Source: an uncultured Collinsella sp.
Lineage (GTDB): Bacteria; Actinomycetota; Coriobacteriia; Coriobacteriales; Coriobacteriaceae
Assembly (NCBI GenBank): GCA_900541045.1
Contig: UQID01000001.1
Span: 108,290-172,289, forward strand
DNA: 64,000 bases
Direction: 5' to 3'
The translations under genes were made by a program, and so were the position numbers. The notes beneath the pieces are model-generated. The model had not been told where the DNA came from. It saw nothing but the letters and a program-made list of their open reading frames with translations, and made no database searches. Of this stretch, positions 40,599 to 48,873 are shown piece after piece; position 1 is the stretch's first letter; the number at the start of each line of letters is the position of its first letter.

Positions 40599-41348
40599 TT
40601 AGGAGCGGGCTGCCCCGTCGACGGGGAGGATGGCGCCCGTGACATAGGAGGACATGTCGCTCGCAAGGAAAACGAAGGCGTTGGCAACGTCCTCGGGCTC
40701 GCCCATGCGACCGAGCGGAATAGTGGCGATGATGGGCTTGATGACCTCTTCGGGCAGGTTGGCGACCATATCGGTCTTGGTTACGCCTGGGGCAACGGCG
40801 TTGACGCGAATGCCCATGGGGGCGAGCTCGCGCGAGAGCGACTGGACCATGCCGTTGACGGCAAACTTAGACGTGGGGTAGCCGACGCCAGAGGGCTGGC
40901 CGTACTTGGCGACCATCGAGCTTGTGGTAGTGATGGTGCCGCCGTGGCCGGCCTCGGTCATGATCTTGGCGGCAGCCTGGTGACCGTTAAAGACGGCGAC
41001 GACGTTGAGGTCCATAACTTTGGCGAACTCCTCGGCTGTATAGTCCAAAAGGGGTGAGCGCTGGGAGATTCCGGCGTTGTTGACGACCGTATCGAGACCG
41101 CCCATATCGGCTGCAGCCTGGGTAAAGGCCTCGGTCACGGCTTCGAGTGAGGTGAGGTCGCAGGAGCGACCCCAGACCTTGGCGTCGGGATAGACGGCTG
41201 TCAGCTTCTCAACGGCCGCATCGGCGGTCTCCTGACGCGAGCCAAAGACGGTGACGGTGGCACCCTCCTCGATAAAGCGGCAGGCGATGGCATAGCCGAT
41301 ACCGCGCGTGCCTCCGGTGATGATTGCTTTCTTGCCCTCGAGCAACAT
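40599..41348 (-). CDS. Short-chain dehydrogenase/reductase resembling BaiA-type hydroxysteroid dehydrogenases
   Basis: A 249-residue SDR with cofactor loop TGGTRGIG (12-19), NNAG motif, catalytic Ser in TTTSSMVAKYG and Tyr-x-x-x-Lys in GYPTSK. Several segments resemble the clostridial bile-acid enzyme BaiA as I remember it: ITGGTRGIG, FGSRQET, AVYPDAKVWGRSCDLTS, and the ending FLASDMSSYVTGAILPVDGA. BaiA acts on 3alpha-hydroxyl groups of bile acid CoA esters. A generic FabG-like ketoacyl reductase role is the main alternative. GGAGG precedes the ATG at 41348. No other bai genes are adjacent; a bile-acid-symporter-family gene lies 9 kb away. Confidence 0.75.
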   Translation of the reverse strand: MLLEGKKAIITGGTRGIGYAIACRFIEEGATVTVFGSRQETADAAVEKLTAVYPDAKVWGRSCDLTSLEAVTEAFTQAAADMGGLDTVVNNAGISQRSPLLDYTAEEFAKVMDLNVVAVFNGHQAAAKIMTEAGHGGTITTTSSMVAKYGQPSGVGYPTSKFAVNGMVQSLSRELAPMGIRVNAVAPGVTKTDMVANLPEEVIKPIIATIPLGRMGEPEDVANAFVFLASDMSSYVTGAILPVDGAARS

Positions 41349-41499
41349 GGTGCCTCCATTCTTCGGGGGTGGACGTACGCAGCACAGGATAGCGGCGGAC
41401 AAAAGCAAACATGTCTGCTTATCGGTGAGCGGTATCCCTGGTTGACACCGAACGGTCAAATTGTTCAAACGCGGATCGCGTCAATGCGCCCCGAGCGTG

Positions 41500-41540
41500 C
41501 AAATAAAAGGGCTCCCGTCCAAGACCAGACGGGAGCCCTT
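41500..41540 (-). terminator. Terminator of homoserine dehydrogenase
   Basis: A 13-bp perfect stem GACGGGAGCCCTT/AAGGGCTCCCGTC (41528-41540 with 41507-41519) with an 8-nt loop; on the minus strand it is followed by TTATTT. Located 31 nt after the hom stop. Confidence 0.88.
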
Positions 41541-41571
41541 CGAGCAAATGCGTTGTGGGGTGTAAACCGAA

Positions 41572-42915
41572 CTAGTTGGTCATGACGCCTTCGGTCCAGG
41601 CCTCGACGTCCTCGATGCGCAGGACGTTGGCGACCTCGGCCACGCAGTCGACGCTGGCAAGCTCCGCGGCGGCAGCCTGGACGTCCTTCTCGAGTGCGCG
41701 GTGCGTCAGGAAGATGACCGAGCAGGCATCGCTGACACCCGACTTGCCGTCCTCGACTTGGTTGATGAGCGAGATCGAAATGTTGTGCTTGGCAAAGATG
41801 TCGACCGTCTCGGACAGGGCGCCCACGCGGTCGGCGACCTTCAGGCGCACATAGTACTTGGTCTGGAGCTCATCCATGGGCTTAAAGGCGAGGTTGTGAC
41901 CATAGGGCTCAATCTCGGGCAGCGGAGCCACGCCCCGGCTGATCTGCTCGGAGAGCGACAGGATATCGCCCACGACGGCGCTCGCGGTGGGGAAGGAGCC
42001 TGCGCCGGCACCGTAGAACATGGTCTCGCCCACGGCGTCGCCCACTACGTAAACAGCGTTCATGGCGCCGTTGACCTTGGCAAGCATGTGGTCTGCCGGG
42101 ATCAGCGTGGGATGCACGCGAACATCGACGCCGGCGTCGGTGTTGCGGGCGATGCCGAGCAGCTTAATGGTGTAGCCGAGCTCGCGGGCCTGGGCGATGT
42201 CCTCGGCGCCGATGGTGCGGATACCCTGCTGGTACACATCATCGGTGGTCACGCGGGTGCCAAAGCCGATGGAGGCGAGGATCGCCGTCTTGCTGGCGGC
42301 ATCGAAGCCGTCGACGTCGGCGGACGGGTCGGCCTCGGCATAGCCCTTGGCCTGTGCATCGGCGAGCACGTCGGCGTAATCGGCGCCCTCGGCGTCCATG
42401 CGCGACAGGATGTAGTTGGTGGTGCCGTTGAGGATGCCGGCGATGGTCAGGATCTTGTTGCCCACCAGATCGTGCTCAAGCGTGCTCACGATGGGGATGC
42501 CGCCGCCGCAGCTGGCCTCGCACTTAATCTGCACGCCGCACGCGCGTGCCTTCTTGGCAAGCGTCTCGACGTGACGGCCCAGCAGGGCCTTGTTGGCAGA
42601 GACGACGTGCTTGCCGTGCTCAAAGGCAGTGGTGAAGATCTCGGTTGCGGGATGCTCGCCGCCGATCAGCTCGACGACGATGTCGACGGCGGGGTCGGTG
42701 ACGACATCGTGCCAGTCGCTCGTAAAGGCCTCGCGCTCAATGCCTGCTGCCTCGGCCTGCTCCCAGGCAAGCGCGCAGGCGCGGGTCAGCTTAAGGTCGA
42801 TGCCGTAGGCTGCCAGGTACTCATCGTGGTGGCTCTTGATCAGACGGGCCACGCCGCCGCCGACGGTTCCCAGACCGATCAGACCGACGTTCACGGTGCG
42901 CAGGGGTTCGCTCAT
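41572..42915 (-). CDS. hom: Homoserine dehydrogenase with C-terminal ACT domain
   Basis: A 447-residue monofunctional homoserine dehydrogenase (aspartate semialdehyde to homoserine, the branch to Thr, Met and Ile). GLIGLGTVGGGVARL is the NAD(P) loop (12-26), VSANKALL and the catalytic core GGGIPIVSTLEHDLVGNKILTIAGILNGTTNYILSRM follow, and DYADVLADAQAKGYAEADPSADVDGFDAASK is the substrate region. The last 80 residues form an ACT domain (VADRVGALSETVDIFAKHNISIS), expected to sense threonine. GAAGGAG precedes the ATG. No aspartokinase or thrB is adjacent. The upstream 200 nt shows no T-box or clear leader peptide. Confidence 0.95.
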   Translation of the reverse strand: MSEPLRTVNVGLIGLGTVGGGVARLIKSHHDEYLAAYGIDLKLTRACALAWEQAEAAGIEREAFTSDWHDVVTDPAVDIVVELIGGEHPATEIFTTAFEHGKHVVSANKALLGRHVETLAKKARACGVQIKCEASCGGGIPIVSTLEHDLVGNKILTIAGILNGTTNYILSRMDAEGADYADVLADAQAKGYAEADPSADVDGFDAASKTAILASIGFGTRVTTDDVYQQGIRTIGAEDIAQARELGYTIKLLGIARNTDAGVDVRVHPTLIPADHMLAKVNGAMNAVYVVGDAVGETMFYGAGAGSFPTASAVVGDILSLSEQISRGVAPLPEIEPYGHNLAFKPMDELQTKYYVRLKVADRVGALSETVDIFAKHNISISLINQVEDGKSGVSDACSVIFLTHRALEKDVQAAAAELASVDCVAEVANVLRIEDVEAWTEGVMTN

Positions 42916-43112
42916 AGATAGCTCCTTCGTGCATCTTATGGATGGATAAATCGCTTAAAGGTTGAGTGCATTCTAGCGTGAACCGAGGACGCGTGCTCGC
43001 CAGGCAACAGGAGTCGCACAAAACGGCACCCCCGAAACGCTGCGGAAACATTGGAAACATGCTCGCTACAAACGGAACTCCGTAACAAACTGTCAACGTT
43101 TGCGCCATAAGG

Positions 43113-43418
43113 TTCGCCCTGTGCGACTGGGGCATGCAGGCGCTCGTCGACTCCGTTACCACTGGTGCCGCCGTCGCCGTCTCGGCCGAGATCGCCGATG
43201 CCTTTGCCGAGCAGGCCAAGGCATCCAAGCTCGACATCGTCGATACCGAGACCTTTAAGGACGACTCCTCCACGAGCTTTATCAACCAGCCGACCAAGGC
43301 CATGCGCAAGATCAAGATCGAGGGCCTGACGGGCGAGCTCACATGGAACGACGAGGGCCAGGTCGAAAAGCCCGCTACGGCCTATGTGATTCAGGACGGC
43401 AAGTACATCGCCGCCTAA
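43113..43418 (+). pseudogene. Internally deleted livJ paralogue remnant
   Basis: The in-frame reading (FALCDWGMQALVDSVTTGAA onward, ending YVIQDGKYIAA) aligns to three separate parts of the complete substrate-binding protein 270 nt downstream: its DWGMQALV...VAVAAE segment, its IADSFKAQAAESKLE...TSFTNQLTKA segment, and its last 38 residues. Two internal segments of roughly 65 and 135 residues are missing at in-frame junctions, and the signal peptide and first 110 residues are lost. No lipobox remains, so it cannot act as a binding protein. It has no convincing ribosome binding site. Best read as a decayed tandem duplicate of livJ. Confidence 0.85.
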
Positions 43419-43687
43419 GTGCATATATCGGGACCGGTGGGGTCGTTTTATTCAGGGCGGGGACGCCTGTAACAGAACGGAAACATTACTTTCACACAAT
43501 AAAGTGGCTAAACTGCATAAACCGACAGAAATACGCATTATTATGGATAAATGAACAAATCCAAAGAAAAGTTGAAATAATCGCCACTTTCCTTAACTAA
43601 AGCGTCTAGTATTTTGCGAACGCCGAACACGGCGAAGGATGGCCTGTCGGGTAACCGAAACCCGACGAGATTTGAGAGGAGAGCCGC
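43419..43687 (+). promoter_or_regulatory. AT-rich promoter and structured leader of livJ
   Basis: A 269-nt gap, clearly AT-rich between 43480 and 43620, marking the promoter of the liv operon. The 3' part carries two hairpins: CGCCG/CGGCG (43621-43634) and GTCGGGT/ACCCGAC (43646-43666). They are followed by GAGAGGAG, the livJ ribosome binding site. The structures could modulate mRNA stability or translation; no known riboswitch was recognised. Confidence 0.45.
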
Positions 43688-44875
43688 ATGTCGAGCCTCA
43701 CCGGTAAGTCATTGAACCCTGTTATGAATCGCAGGAGCGTTATCGCGAGCGCAGCAGGTCTGGGGGCGATGTCCATTCTAGCTGGCTGCTCCTCCAACGG
43801 CGGCGACAGTGGTTCCGCTTCGGGCGACGCTTCGTTTAAGATCGGCACCATCGGCCCACTGACCGGCGCCAACGCGTCCTACGGCAAGTCCGTTACACAG
43901 GCTGTCGAGCTTGGCTGCAAGGATTTCTCGACTAAGGAACTGCCGCTTGTCAGCAAGGCCGAGGACGACCAGGCTGACGGCGAGAAGGCCGTCAACGCCT
44001 TCAACACCCTGCTCGACTGGGGCATGCAGGCCCTTGTCGGTCCGACCACCACGGGTGCGTCGGTCGCCGTTGCTGCTGAGTGCGGTAACGACCCCGAGAC
44101 GTTCATGATTACCCCGTCCGCGTCCTCCGAGGACGTTACCAAGGGCAAGGATTGCGTCTTCCAGGTTTGCTTCACCGACCCCAACCAGGGTGTCAACGCT
44201 GCCAAGTTCCTGGCGCAGAAGTATGCGGACGAGAAGTTCGTGCTGTTCTATAACTCCGGCGACGCCTATTCTTCGGGCATCGCAGATTCCTTTAAGGCCC
44301 AGGCCGCTGAGTCCAAGCTCGAGATTGTTGACGAGGAGACCTTTAAGGACGACTCCGCCACGAGCTTTACCAACCAGCTGACCAAGGCCAAGCAGGCTGG
44401 CGCCACCATGATCTTTGCGCCGATCTACTACACACCGGCGTCCGTCCTGCTCAAGAACGCCAAGGACATGGGCTACGACGTCAAGATGATGGGCTGCGAC
44501 GGCATGGACGGTATCCTGGGCGTTGAGGGCTTCGATACCTCTCTTGCCGAGGGTCTGCTGCTCATGACCCCGTTCTCCGCCGACGACGAGAAGAACGCCG
44601 ACTTCGTCAACGCTTACAAAGATAAGTACGGCGATACCCCCGACCAGTTTGCCGCCGACGCCTACGACGGCGTGCATGCTGTGGTCGAGGCTCTCAAGGA
44701 GGCCGGCCTGGGTGTCGACGCCGACCCCACCGAGGTTGCCGAGAAGCTTCCCGAGGCTATGCGCAACATTACTGTTGACGGCCTGACTGGCAAGCTCTCC
44801 TGGAACGATAAGGGTCAGGTCCAGAAGGAGCCCACGGCGTACGTCATCACTGACGGCAAGTACGTACAGGCCTAA
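43688..44875 (+). CDS. livJ: Branched-chain amino-acid ABC transporter substrate-binding lipoprotein
   Basis: A 395-residue type 1 periplasmic-fold binding protein. An RR-containing signal (MNRRSVIASAAGLGAMS) ends in the lipobox ILAGC (Cys at about 36), so it is a surface lipoprotein. Mature motifs are IGTIGPLTGANASYG, ALVGPTTTGASVAVA and FLAQKYADEKFVLFYNSGDAYSSGIADSF. It captures Leu/Ile/Val or related amino acids for LivHMGF. GAGAGGAG precedes ATG 43688; the internal ATG at 43724 is also possible. A deleted paralogue lies just upstream. A hairpin after the stop (44908-44937) may raise its expression above the rest of the operon. Confidence 0.93.
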   Translation: MSSLTGKSLNPVMNRRSVIASAAGLGAMSILAGCSSNGGDSGSASGDASFKIGTIGPLTGANASYGKSVTQAVELGCKDFSTKELPLVSKAEDDQADGEKAVNAFNTLLDWGMQALVGPTTTGASVAVAAECGNDPETFMITPSASSEDVTKGKDCVFQVCFTDPNQGVNAAKFLAQKYADEKFVLFYNSGDAYSSGIADSFKAQAAESKLEIVDEETFKDDSATSFTNQLTKAKQAGATMIFAPIYYTPASVLLKNAKDMGYDVKMMGCDGMDGILGVEGFDTSLAEGLLLMTPFSADDEKNADFVNAYKDKYGDTPDQFAADAYDGVHAVVEALKEAGLGVDADPTEVAEKLPEAMRNITVDGLTGKLSWNDKGQVQKEPTAYVITDGKYVQA

Positions 44876-44907
44876 TAGGCCGCCTTACATAGAGCGGTTT
44901 TGATCCC

Positions 44908-44937
44908 AAGCAGGGGAGGTTTTGGCCTTCCCTGCTT
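44908..44937 (+). terminator. Attenuating hairpin between livJ and livH
   Basis: AAGCAGGGGAGG (44908-44919) pairs with CCTTCCCTGCTT (44926-44937) with one wobble pair and a 6-nt loop. There is no long T-run afterwards, so partial termination or mRNA 3'-end protection is more likely than full stop. Confidence 0.55.
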
Positions 44938-45014
44938 GCTTGGTATCTAGGGACGATGTAACGTCCCTGTTTCATACATTAACTGGAAACCTATTCGAAA
45001 GGGGGATGTGGAAC

Positions 45015-45896
45015 ATGACGGTCTTTATCCAATACCTGGTCAACGGCCTGTCCATGGGCAGCGTCTACGCCATCATCGCGTTGGGCTACACCATGGTCTA
45101 CGGTATCGCCAAGATGCTCAACTTCGCTCACGGCGATGTCATCATGGTCGGTGCCTATGTCTCGTTCTGCGCCACGTCGTATCTCGGCCTCCCGGGCTGG
45201 GCATCTGTAGTTCTCTCTTGTGTGGTCTGCACGGTTCTCGGTGTTCTCATTGAGGGTCTGGCCTATAAGCCGCTGCGCCAAGCAGGCCCGCTGGCCGTTC
45301 TGATCACGGCCATCGGCGTGTCTTACTTCCTACAGAACGCCGCGCAGCTTCTGTGGGGCGCCACGCCCAAGAACTTCACTTCGCTCGTCACCTTCCCGGT
45401 GCCGGAGTTCTTGGCCAAGTTTAACGTAAGCGCCGTCTCACTCGTCACCATCGTCGCCTGCCTGGTTATCATGGCCGGCCTGATGTTCTTTACGGGTAAG
45501 ACCAAGATGGGCAAGGCCATGCGCGCCGTGTCCGAGGACAAGGCCGCCGCTCAGCTCATGGGCATCAACGTCAACCGCACCATCTCGATGACGTTCGCCA
45601 TCGGCTCCGCCCTTGCCGCCATCGCCGGTGTGCTCCTGTGCTCCTACTCGCCGGTCCTGCAGCCCACCACGGGCGCCATGCCTGGCATCAAGGCCTTCGA
45701 TGCCGCCGTTTTCGGCGGCATCGGCTCCATCCCCGGTGCCTTTGTCGGTGGCATTCTCATCGGCATCATCGAGGCGATGGCGCAGGCTTACATTTCCACG
45801 AGCCTTGCCAACTCCATCGTCTTTGGTGTTTTGATCATCGTCCTGCTCGTCAAGCCTGCCGGCCTCTTGGGCAAGTACGTCCCCGAGAAGGTGTAG
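45015..45896 (+). CDS. livH: Branched-chain amino-acid ABC transporter permease LivH
   Basis: A 293-residue permease with eight or so membrane helices. FIQYLVNGLSMGSVYAIIALGYTMVYGIAKMLNFAHGDVIM is the LivH signature, and GLMFFTGKTKMGKAMRAVSEDKAAAQLMGINVNRTIS is the cytoplasmic coupling (EAA-like) loop. It forms a heterodimer with LivM. ATG 45015 is chosen (GGGGGA upstream with adequate spacing); ATG 45006 sits too close to that ribosome binding site. Confidence 0.93.
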   Translation: MTVFIQYLVNGLSMGSVYAIIALGYTMVYGIAKMLNFAHGDVIMVGAYVSFCATSYLGLPGWASVVLSCVVCTVLGVLIEGLAYKPLRQAGPLAVLITAIGVSYFLQNAAQLLWGATPKNFTSLVTFPVPEFLAKFNVSAVSLVTIVACLVIMAGLMFFTGKTKMGKAMRAVSEDKAAAQLMGINVNRTISMTFAIGSALAAIAGVLLCSYSPVLQPTTGAMPGIKAFDAAVFGGIGSIPGAFVGGILIGIIEAMAQAYISTSLANSIVFGVLIIVLLVKPAGLLGKYVPEKV

Positions 45897-45905
45897 GTGA
45901 GCGTT

Positions 45906-46985
45906 ATGAAGTTTCTTAAAGACAAGCAGACGCGTCACGATTTTGTCACGTACGCCATGTGCATCGTGGCATTTGCCATCGTGTTCTTTATGCAGTCCAA
46001 CCATATGATCCCGCGCATGATTGCCGGTCAGCTGGTTCCCATCACGGCCTATATCGTCATGGCCATCTCCCTTAACCTTGTCGTCGGCATCGCGGGCGAC
46101 TTGTCGCTGGGCCACGCGGGCTTTATGAGCGTCGGTGCCTATACGGGTATCGTCACCGCCGTCGCGCTGGAGAGCACCGTTCCGTCCGATCCGATGCGTC
46201 TGATCATCAGCATTGTGGTCGGCGCTATCGCCGCTGCCATCTTGGGCTTCTTGATCGGTATCCCGGTCCTGCGCCTGAGCGGCGACTATCTGGCCATCGT
46301 GACCCTGGCTTTTGGCGAGATCATCAAAGAGGTCGTCACCTGCCTCATTGTGGGCGTCGATTCCCGCGGCCTGCATGTGATCTTTAACATCACGGGTAAC
46401 TCCACGATCGACGACCTGCACCTGCTCGAGGACGGCACCGCCATCATCAAGGGCGCGCAGGGAGCATCGGGCGTGTCGACCTATTCGACCTTCCTTGCCG
46501 GCGCAATCCTGGTTATGGTCTCGCTCGTGATTGTACTCAACCTGGTTCGCAGCCGTACCGGTCGTGCCATTATTGCCGTGCGCGACAACAAGATCGCTGC
46601 CGAGTCTGTGGGTATCTCCGTCACCCAGTACCGCATGATCGCCTTCGTGGTTTCCGCCGCCCTCGCCGGTGCTGCCGGAGCCCTTTTCGGCGGTAACTTC
46701 TCGCAGCTTTCCGCCACTAAGTTCGACTTCAACACGTCGATCCTCATTCTGGTGTTCGTGGTCCTAGGTGGTCTGGGCAATATGCGCGGTTCCGTTATCG
46801 CGGCGGCGCTGCTTACGGTGCTCCCCGAGCTGCTCCGTCAGTTCTCGGACTACCGCATGCTCATCTACGCCATCGTGTTGATTCTGGTCATGGTCTTTAC
46901 CAACAACCCACAGCTCAAGGCGTTCTTCGCACGCATTAAGGACCGCTTTGCTTCCAAGAAGGAGGTGGCAGCCGATGCCCAGTAA
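45906..46985 (+). CDS. livM: Branched-chain amino-acid ABC transporter permease LivM
   Basis: A 359-residue permease. ISLNLVVGIAGDLSLGHAGFMSVGAYTG is the LivM hallmark, GDYLAIVTLAFGEIIKEVV follows, and SRTGRAIIAVRDNKIAAESVGISVTQYR is the coupling loop. It pairs with LivH. A GTG at 45897 directly after the livH stop is an alternative start; AGGTGAG is better spaced for ATG 45906. The livG start overlaps its end by 11 nt. Confidence 0.93.
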   Translation: MKFLKDKQTRHDFVTYAMCIVAFAIVFFMQSNHMIPRMIAGQLVPITAYIVMAISLNLVVGIAGDLSLGHAGFMSVGAYTGIVTAVALESTVPSDPMRLIISIVVGAIAAAILGFLIGIPVLRLSGDYLAIVTLAFGEIIKEVVTCLIVGVDSRGLHVIFNITGNSTIDDLHLLEDGTAIIKGAQGASGVSTYSTFLAGAILVMVSLVIVLNLVRSRTGRAIIAVRDNKIAAESVGISVTQYRMIAFVVSAALAGAAGALFGGNFSQLSATKFDFNTSILILVFVVLGGLGNMRGSVIAAALLTVLPELLRQFSDYRMLIYAIVLILVMVFTNNPQLKAFFARIKDRFASKKEVAADAQ

Positions 46986-47835
46986 GTTTGAGTTCAACAA
47001 GGGCAAGATGGTTCCGTATCCTTCTGGCGCCATCGTTCCCGACCGCGACCTGGGCCAGCGCCCGGCGCTCGAGTGCATCCACCTGGGCATTGAATTCGGC
47101 GGCCTTAAGGCGGTCGACGACTTTAGCCTGACCATCGGCAAGACCGAGATCGCCGGTCTCATCGGCCCCAACGGTGCCGGCAAGACCACAGTCTTCAACC
47201 TGCTCACCAAGGTGTACCAGCCTACGCACGGCACCATCCTGCTCGACGGTGAGGACACTTCGGGCAAGTCGGTCTACCAGGTCAACCGCATGGGTATTGC
47301 CCGTACGTTCCAGAACATTCGCCTGTTCAACACCATGACGGTGGAGGACAACGTTAAGGTCGGCCTGCACAACCAGGAGCGCTACTCCGGTTTTGAGGGC
47401 GTGCTGCGCCTGCCGACGTATTGGAAGCACGAGAAGGCTGCCCACGAGCGCGCCATGGAGCTGCTGTCCATTTTTGACATGGAGCACCTGGCAAATGAAC
47501 AGGCCGGCTCGCTTCCTTACGGCGCTCAGCGTCGTCTGGAAATCGTCCGCGCGCTTGCCACCAACCCCAAGCTGCTGCTGCTCGACGAGCCTGCCGCCGG
47601 CATGAACCCGTCCGAGACCGCAGAGCTCATGGCGAACATCGTCAAGATTCGCGACACCTTCGGCATCGCCATCATGCTTATCGAGCATGATATGTCGCTC
47701 GTTATGAACATCTGCGAGGGCATCTGCGTGCTCAACTTTGGTAAGGTCATCGCCAAGGGTACGGCCGAGGAGATCCAGAACAACGACGCTGTTATCGAGG
47801 CATATCTGGGCAAGCAGGATAAGGGGGAGAACTAA
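46975..47835 (+). CDS. livG: Branched-chain amino-acid ABC transporter ATPase LivG
   Basis: A 286-residue ABC ATPase. Walker A is LIGPNGAGKTT, the LivG-type long insert (LHNQERYSGFEGVLRLPTYW) is present, signature is SLPYGAQRRLE, and Walker B LLLLDEPAAGMN. A 30-residue N-terminal extension (FEFNKGKMVPYPSGAIVPDRD) is longer than usual. ATG 46975 has AGGAGGTG 8 nt upstream, inside livM. LivF follows directly. Confidence 0.94.
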   Translation: MPSKFEFNKGKMVPYPSGAIVPDRDLGQRPALECIHLGIEFGGLKAVDDFSLTIGKTEIAGLIGPNGAGKTTVFNLLTKVYQPTHGTILLDGEDTSGKSVYQVNRMGIARTFQNIRLFNTMTVEDNVKVGLHNQERYSGFEGVLRLPTYWKHEKAAHERAMELLSIFDMEHLANEQAGSLPYGAQRRLEIVRALATNPKLLLLDEPAAGMNPSETAELMANIVKIRDTFGIAIMLIEHDMSLVMNICEGICVLNFGKVIAKGTAEEIQNNDAVIEAYLGKQDKGEN

Positions 47836-48549
47836 ATGGCAGAGCCGATGCTTTCCGTCTACAACATCAACGTCTGGTACGGCGCCATCCACGCCATTAA
47901 GGACATCTCCTTTAACGTCAACGAGGGTGAGATCGTGGCCCTGATTGGCGCCAACGGTGCCGGCAAGTCCACGACGCTCAAGACCGTCTCGGGCCTGCTG
48001 CGCTCTAAGACCGGCTCCATCAAGTTTATGGGCGAGGACATTACCCATACGCCCGCCGACAAGCTGGTTGGTAAGGGCCTGGCTCAGGTGCCCGAGGGTC
48101 GTCGTGCCTTTTTGCAGATGACGGTCGAGGAGAACCTGGAAATGGGTGCCTATACGCAGCCCAAGTCAACGGTGGCTCCGGGCCTCGAGCGCGTCTACGA
48201 GCAGTTCCCGCGCCTGAAGGAGCGTCGTCGCCAGGTCGCCGGTACCCTTTCGGGCGGCGAGCAGCAGATGCTCGTTATGGGCCGCGCCCTTATGAGTAAC
48301 CCTAAGCTGCTCATGCTCGACGAACCCTCCATGGGTCTGGCGCCGATTCTGATCGAACAGATCTTCCAAATTGTCGAGGACCTGCACAAGGCCGGCACCA
48401 CGGTGCTCCTGGTCGAGCAAAACGCACAGATGGCTCTTTCCATCGCCACACGCGGCTACGTGCTCGAGACCGGCAAGATCACCATGACCGGCACCGGCCA
48501 AGAACTGCTGCACGACGATAACGTGCGTAAAGCCTACCTGGGCGGCTAG
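47836..48549 (+). CDS. livF: Branched-chain amino-acid ABC transporter ATPase LivF
   Basis: A 237-residue ABC ATPase of standard LivF length. Walker A is LIGANGAGKSTT, signature TLSGGEQQMLVMGRALM, Walker B LLMLDEPSMGLAP, switch His replaced in VEQNAQMAL as in LivF proteins. AAGGGGGAG at the end of livG supplies the ribosome binding site. It completes the five-gene importer. Structured non-coding DNA follows. Confidence 0.95.
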   Translation: MAEPMLSVYNINVWYGAIHAIKDISFNVNEGEIVALIGANGAGKSTTLKTVSGLLRSKTGSIKFMGEDITHTPADKLVGKGLAQVPEGRRAFLQMTVEENLEMGAYTQPKSTVAPGLERVYEQFPRLKERRRQVAGTLSGGEQQMLVMGRALMSNPKLLMLDEPSMGLAPILIEQIFQIVEDLHKAGTTVLLVEQNAQMALSIATRGYVLETGKITMTGTGQELLHDDNVRKAYLGG

Positions 48550-48552
48550 ATA

Positions 48553-48580
48553 GTTACGGCGTTTTGCCAAACGCCGTAAC
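48553..48580. repeat. Perfect 12-bp inverted repeat after livF
   Basis: GTTACGGCGTTT (48553-48564) and AAACGCCGTAAC (48569-48580) form a perfect stem with a 4-nt loop, starting 3 nt after the livF stop. No T-run follows, so it is a weak terminator at best and may protect the liv mRNA 3' end. Confidence 0.65.
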
Positions 48581-48593
48581 CAGCCGACGCTGC

Positions 48594-48692
48594 AAGCCCG
48601 CCAGAGCGGCAATCTGCCTTTCAACTTCGGCGGCATGACCAGAAGGTCAATGCCGCCTTGTTTCAAGGCGCCTTGCTCGCTCTGGCGGGCTT
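48594..48692. repeat. Nested 99-nt hairpin element
   Basis: The outer arms AAGCCCGCCAGAGCG (48594-48608) and CGCTCTGGCGGGCTT (48678-48692) are perfectly complementary over 15 bp. Inside is a second stem, GGCGGCATGACC/GGTCAATGCCGCC (48629-48655, one bulge), and a 12-bp palindrome CAAGGCGCCTTG (48664-48675). The layout is that of a structured RNA or a small mobile-type palindromic element. TTTCGC follows the outer arm. Confidence 0.6.
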
Positions 48693-48740
48693 TCGCTGTC
48701 GTTGCCAAAACATCGGCGTTGTGGCAGATGCCAACGACTA

Positions 48741-48825
48741 CCCCCTTTAAGTTGCGGTGGAATAGGAACTAAATGGGAGCCTCAGAGGCCAAAACAGTCC
48801 CTATTCCACCGCAACTTCATGGGGG
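48741..48825. repeat. Long imperfect palindrome upstream of cutC
   Basis: A 22-bp inverted repeat with one mismatch: AAGTTGCGGTGGAATAGGAA.. (48749-48770) against 48796-48817 (..CTATTCCACCGCAACTT). After a 3-nt interior loop the stem continues as CCCCC (48741-48745) with GGGGG (48821-48825). Loop of 25 nt. It ends 48 nt before the cutC start. Size and symmetry suggest a MITE-like or REP-like element rather than an operator. Confidence 0.65.
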
Positions 48826-48873
48826 CGTGCGACAATGCCCATCGGAAAACGTTTGTCATCTGGGGGTCTATCT

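Noticed and set aside
38549..40687. Long minus-strand open frame (712 codons) opposite the antiporter
   Set aside because: Low-complexity Arg/His/Gln-rich translation antisense to a clear membrane protein; it would also overlap the purL start.
41701..42921. 406-codon plus-strand frame over hom
   Set aside because: Antisense of a clear homoserine dehydrogenase; no motif support.
42916..43112. T-box or Thr/Met leader upstream of hom
   Set aside because: No T-box sequence (TGGNACCGCG-type) and no leader peptide rich in Thr, Ile or Met.
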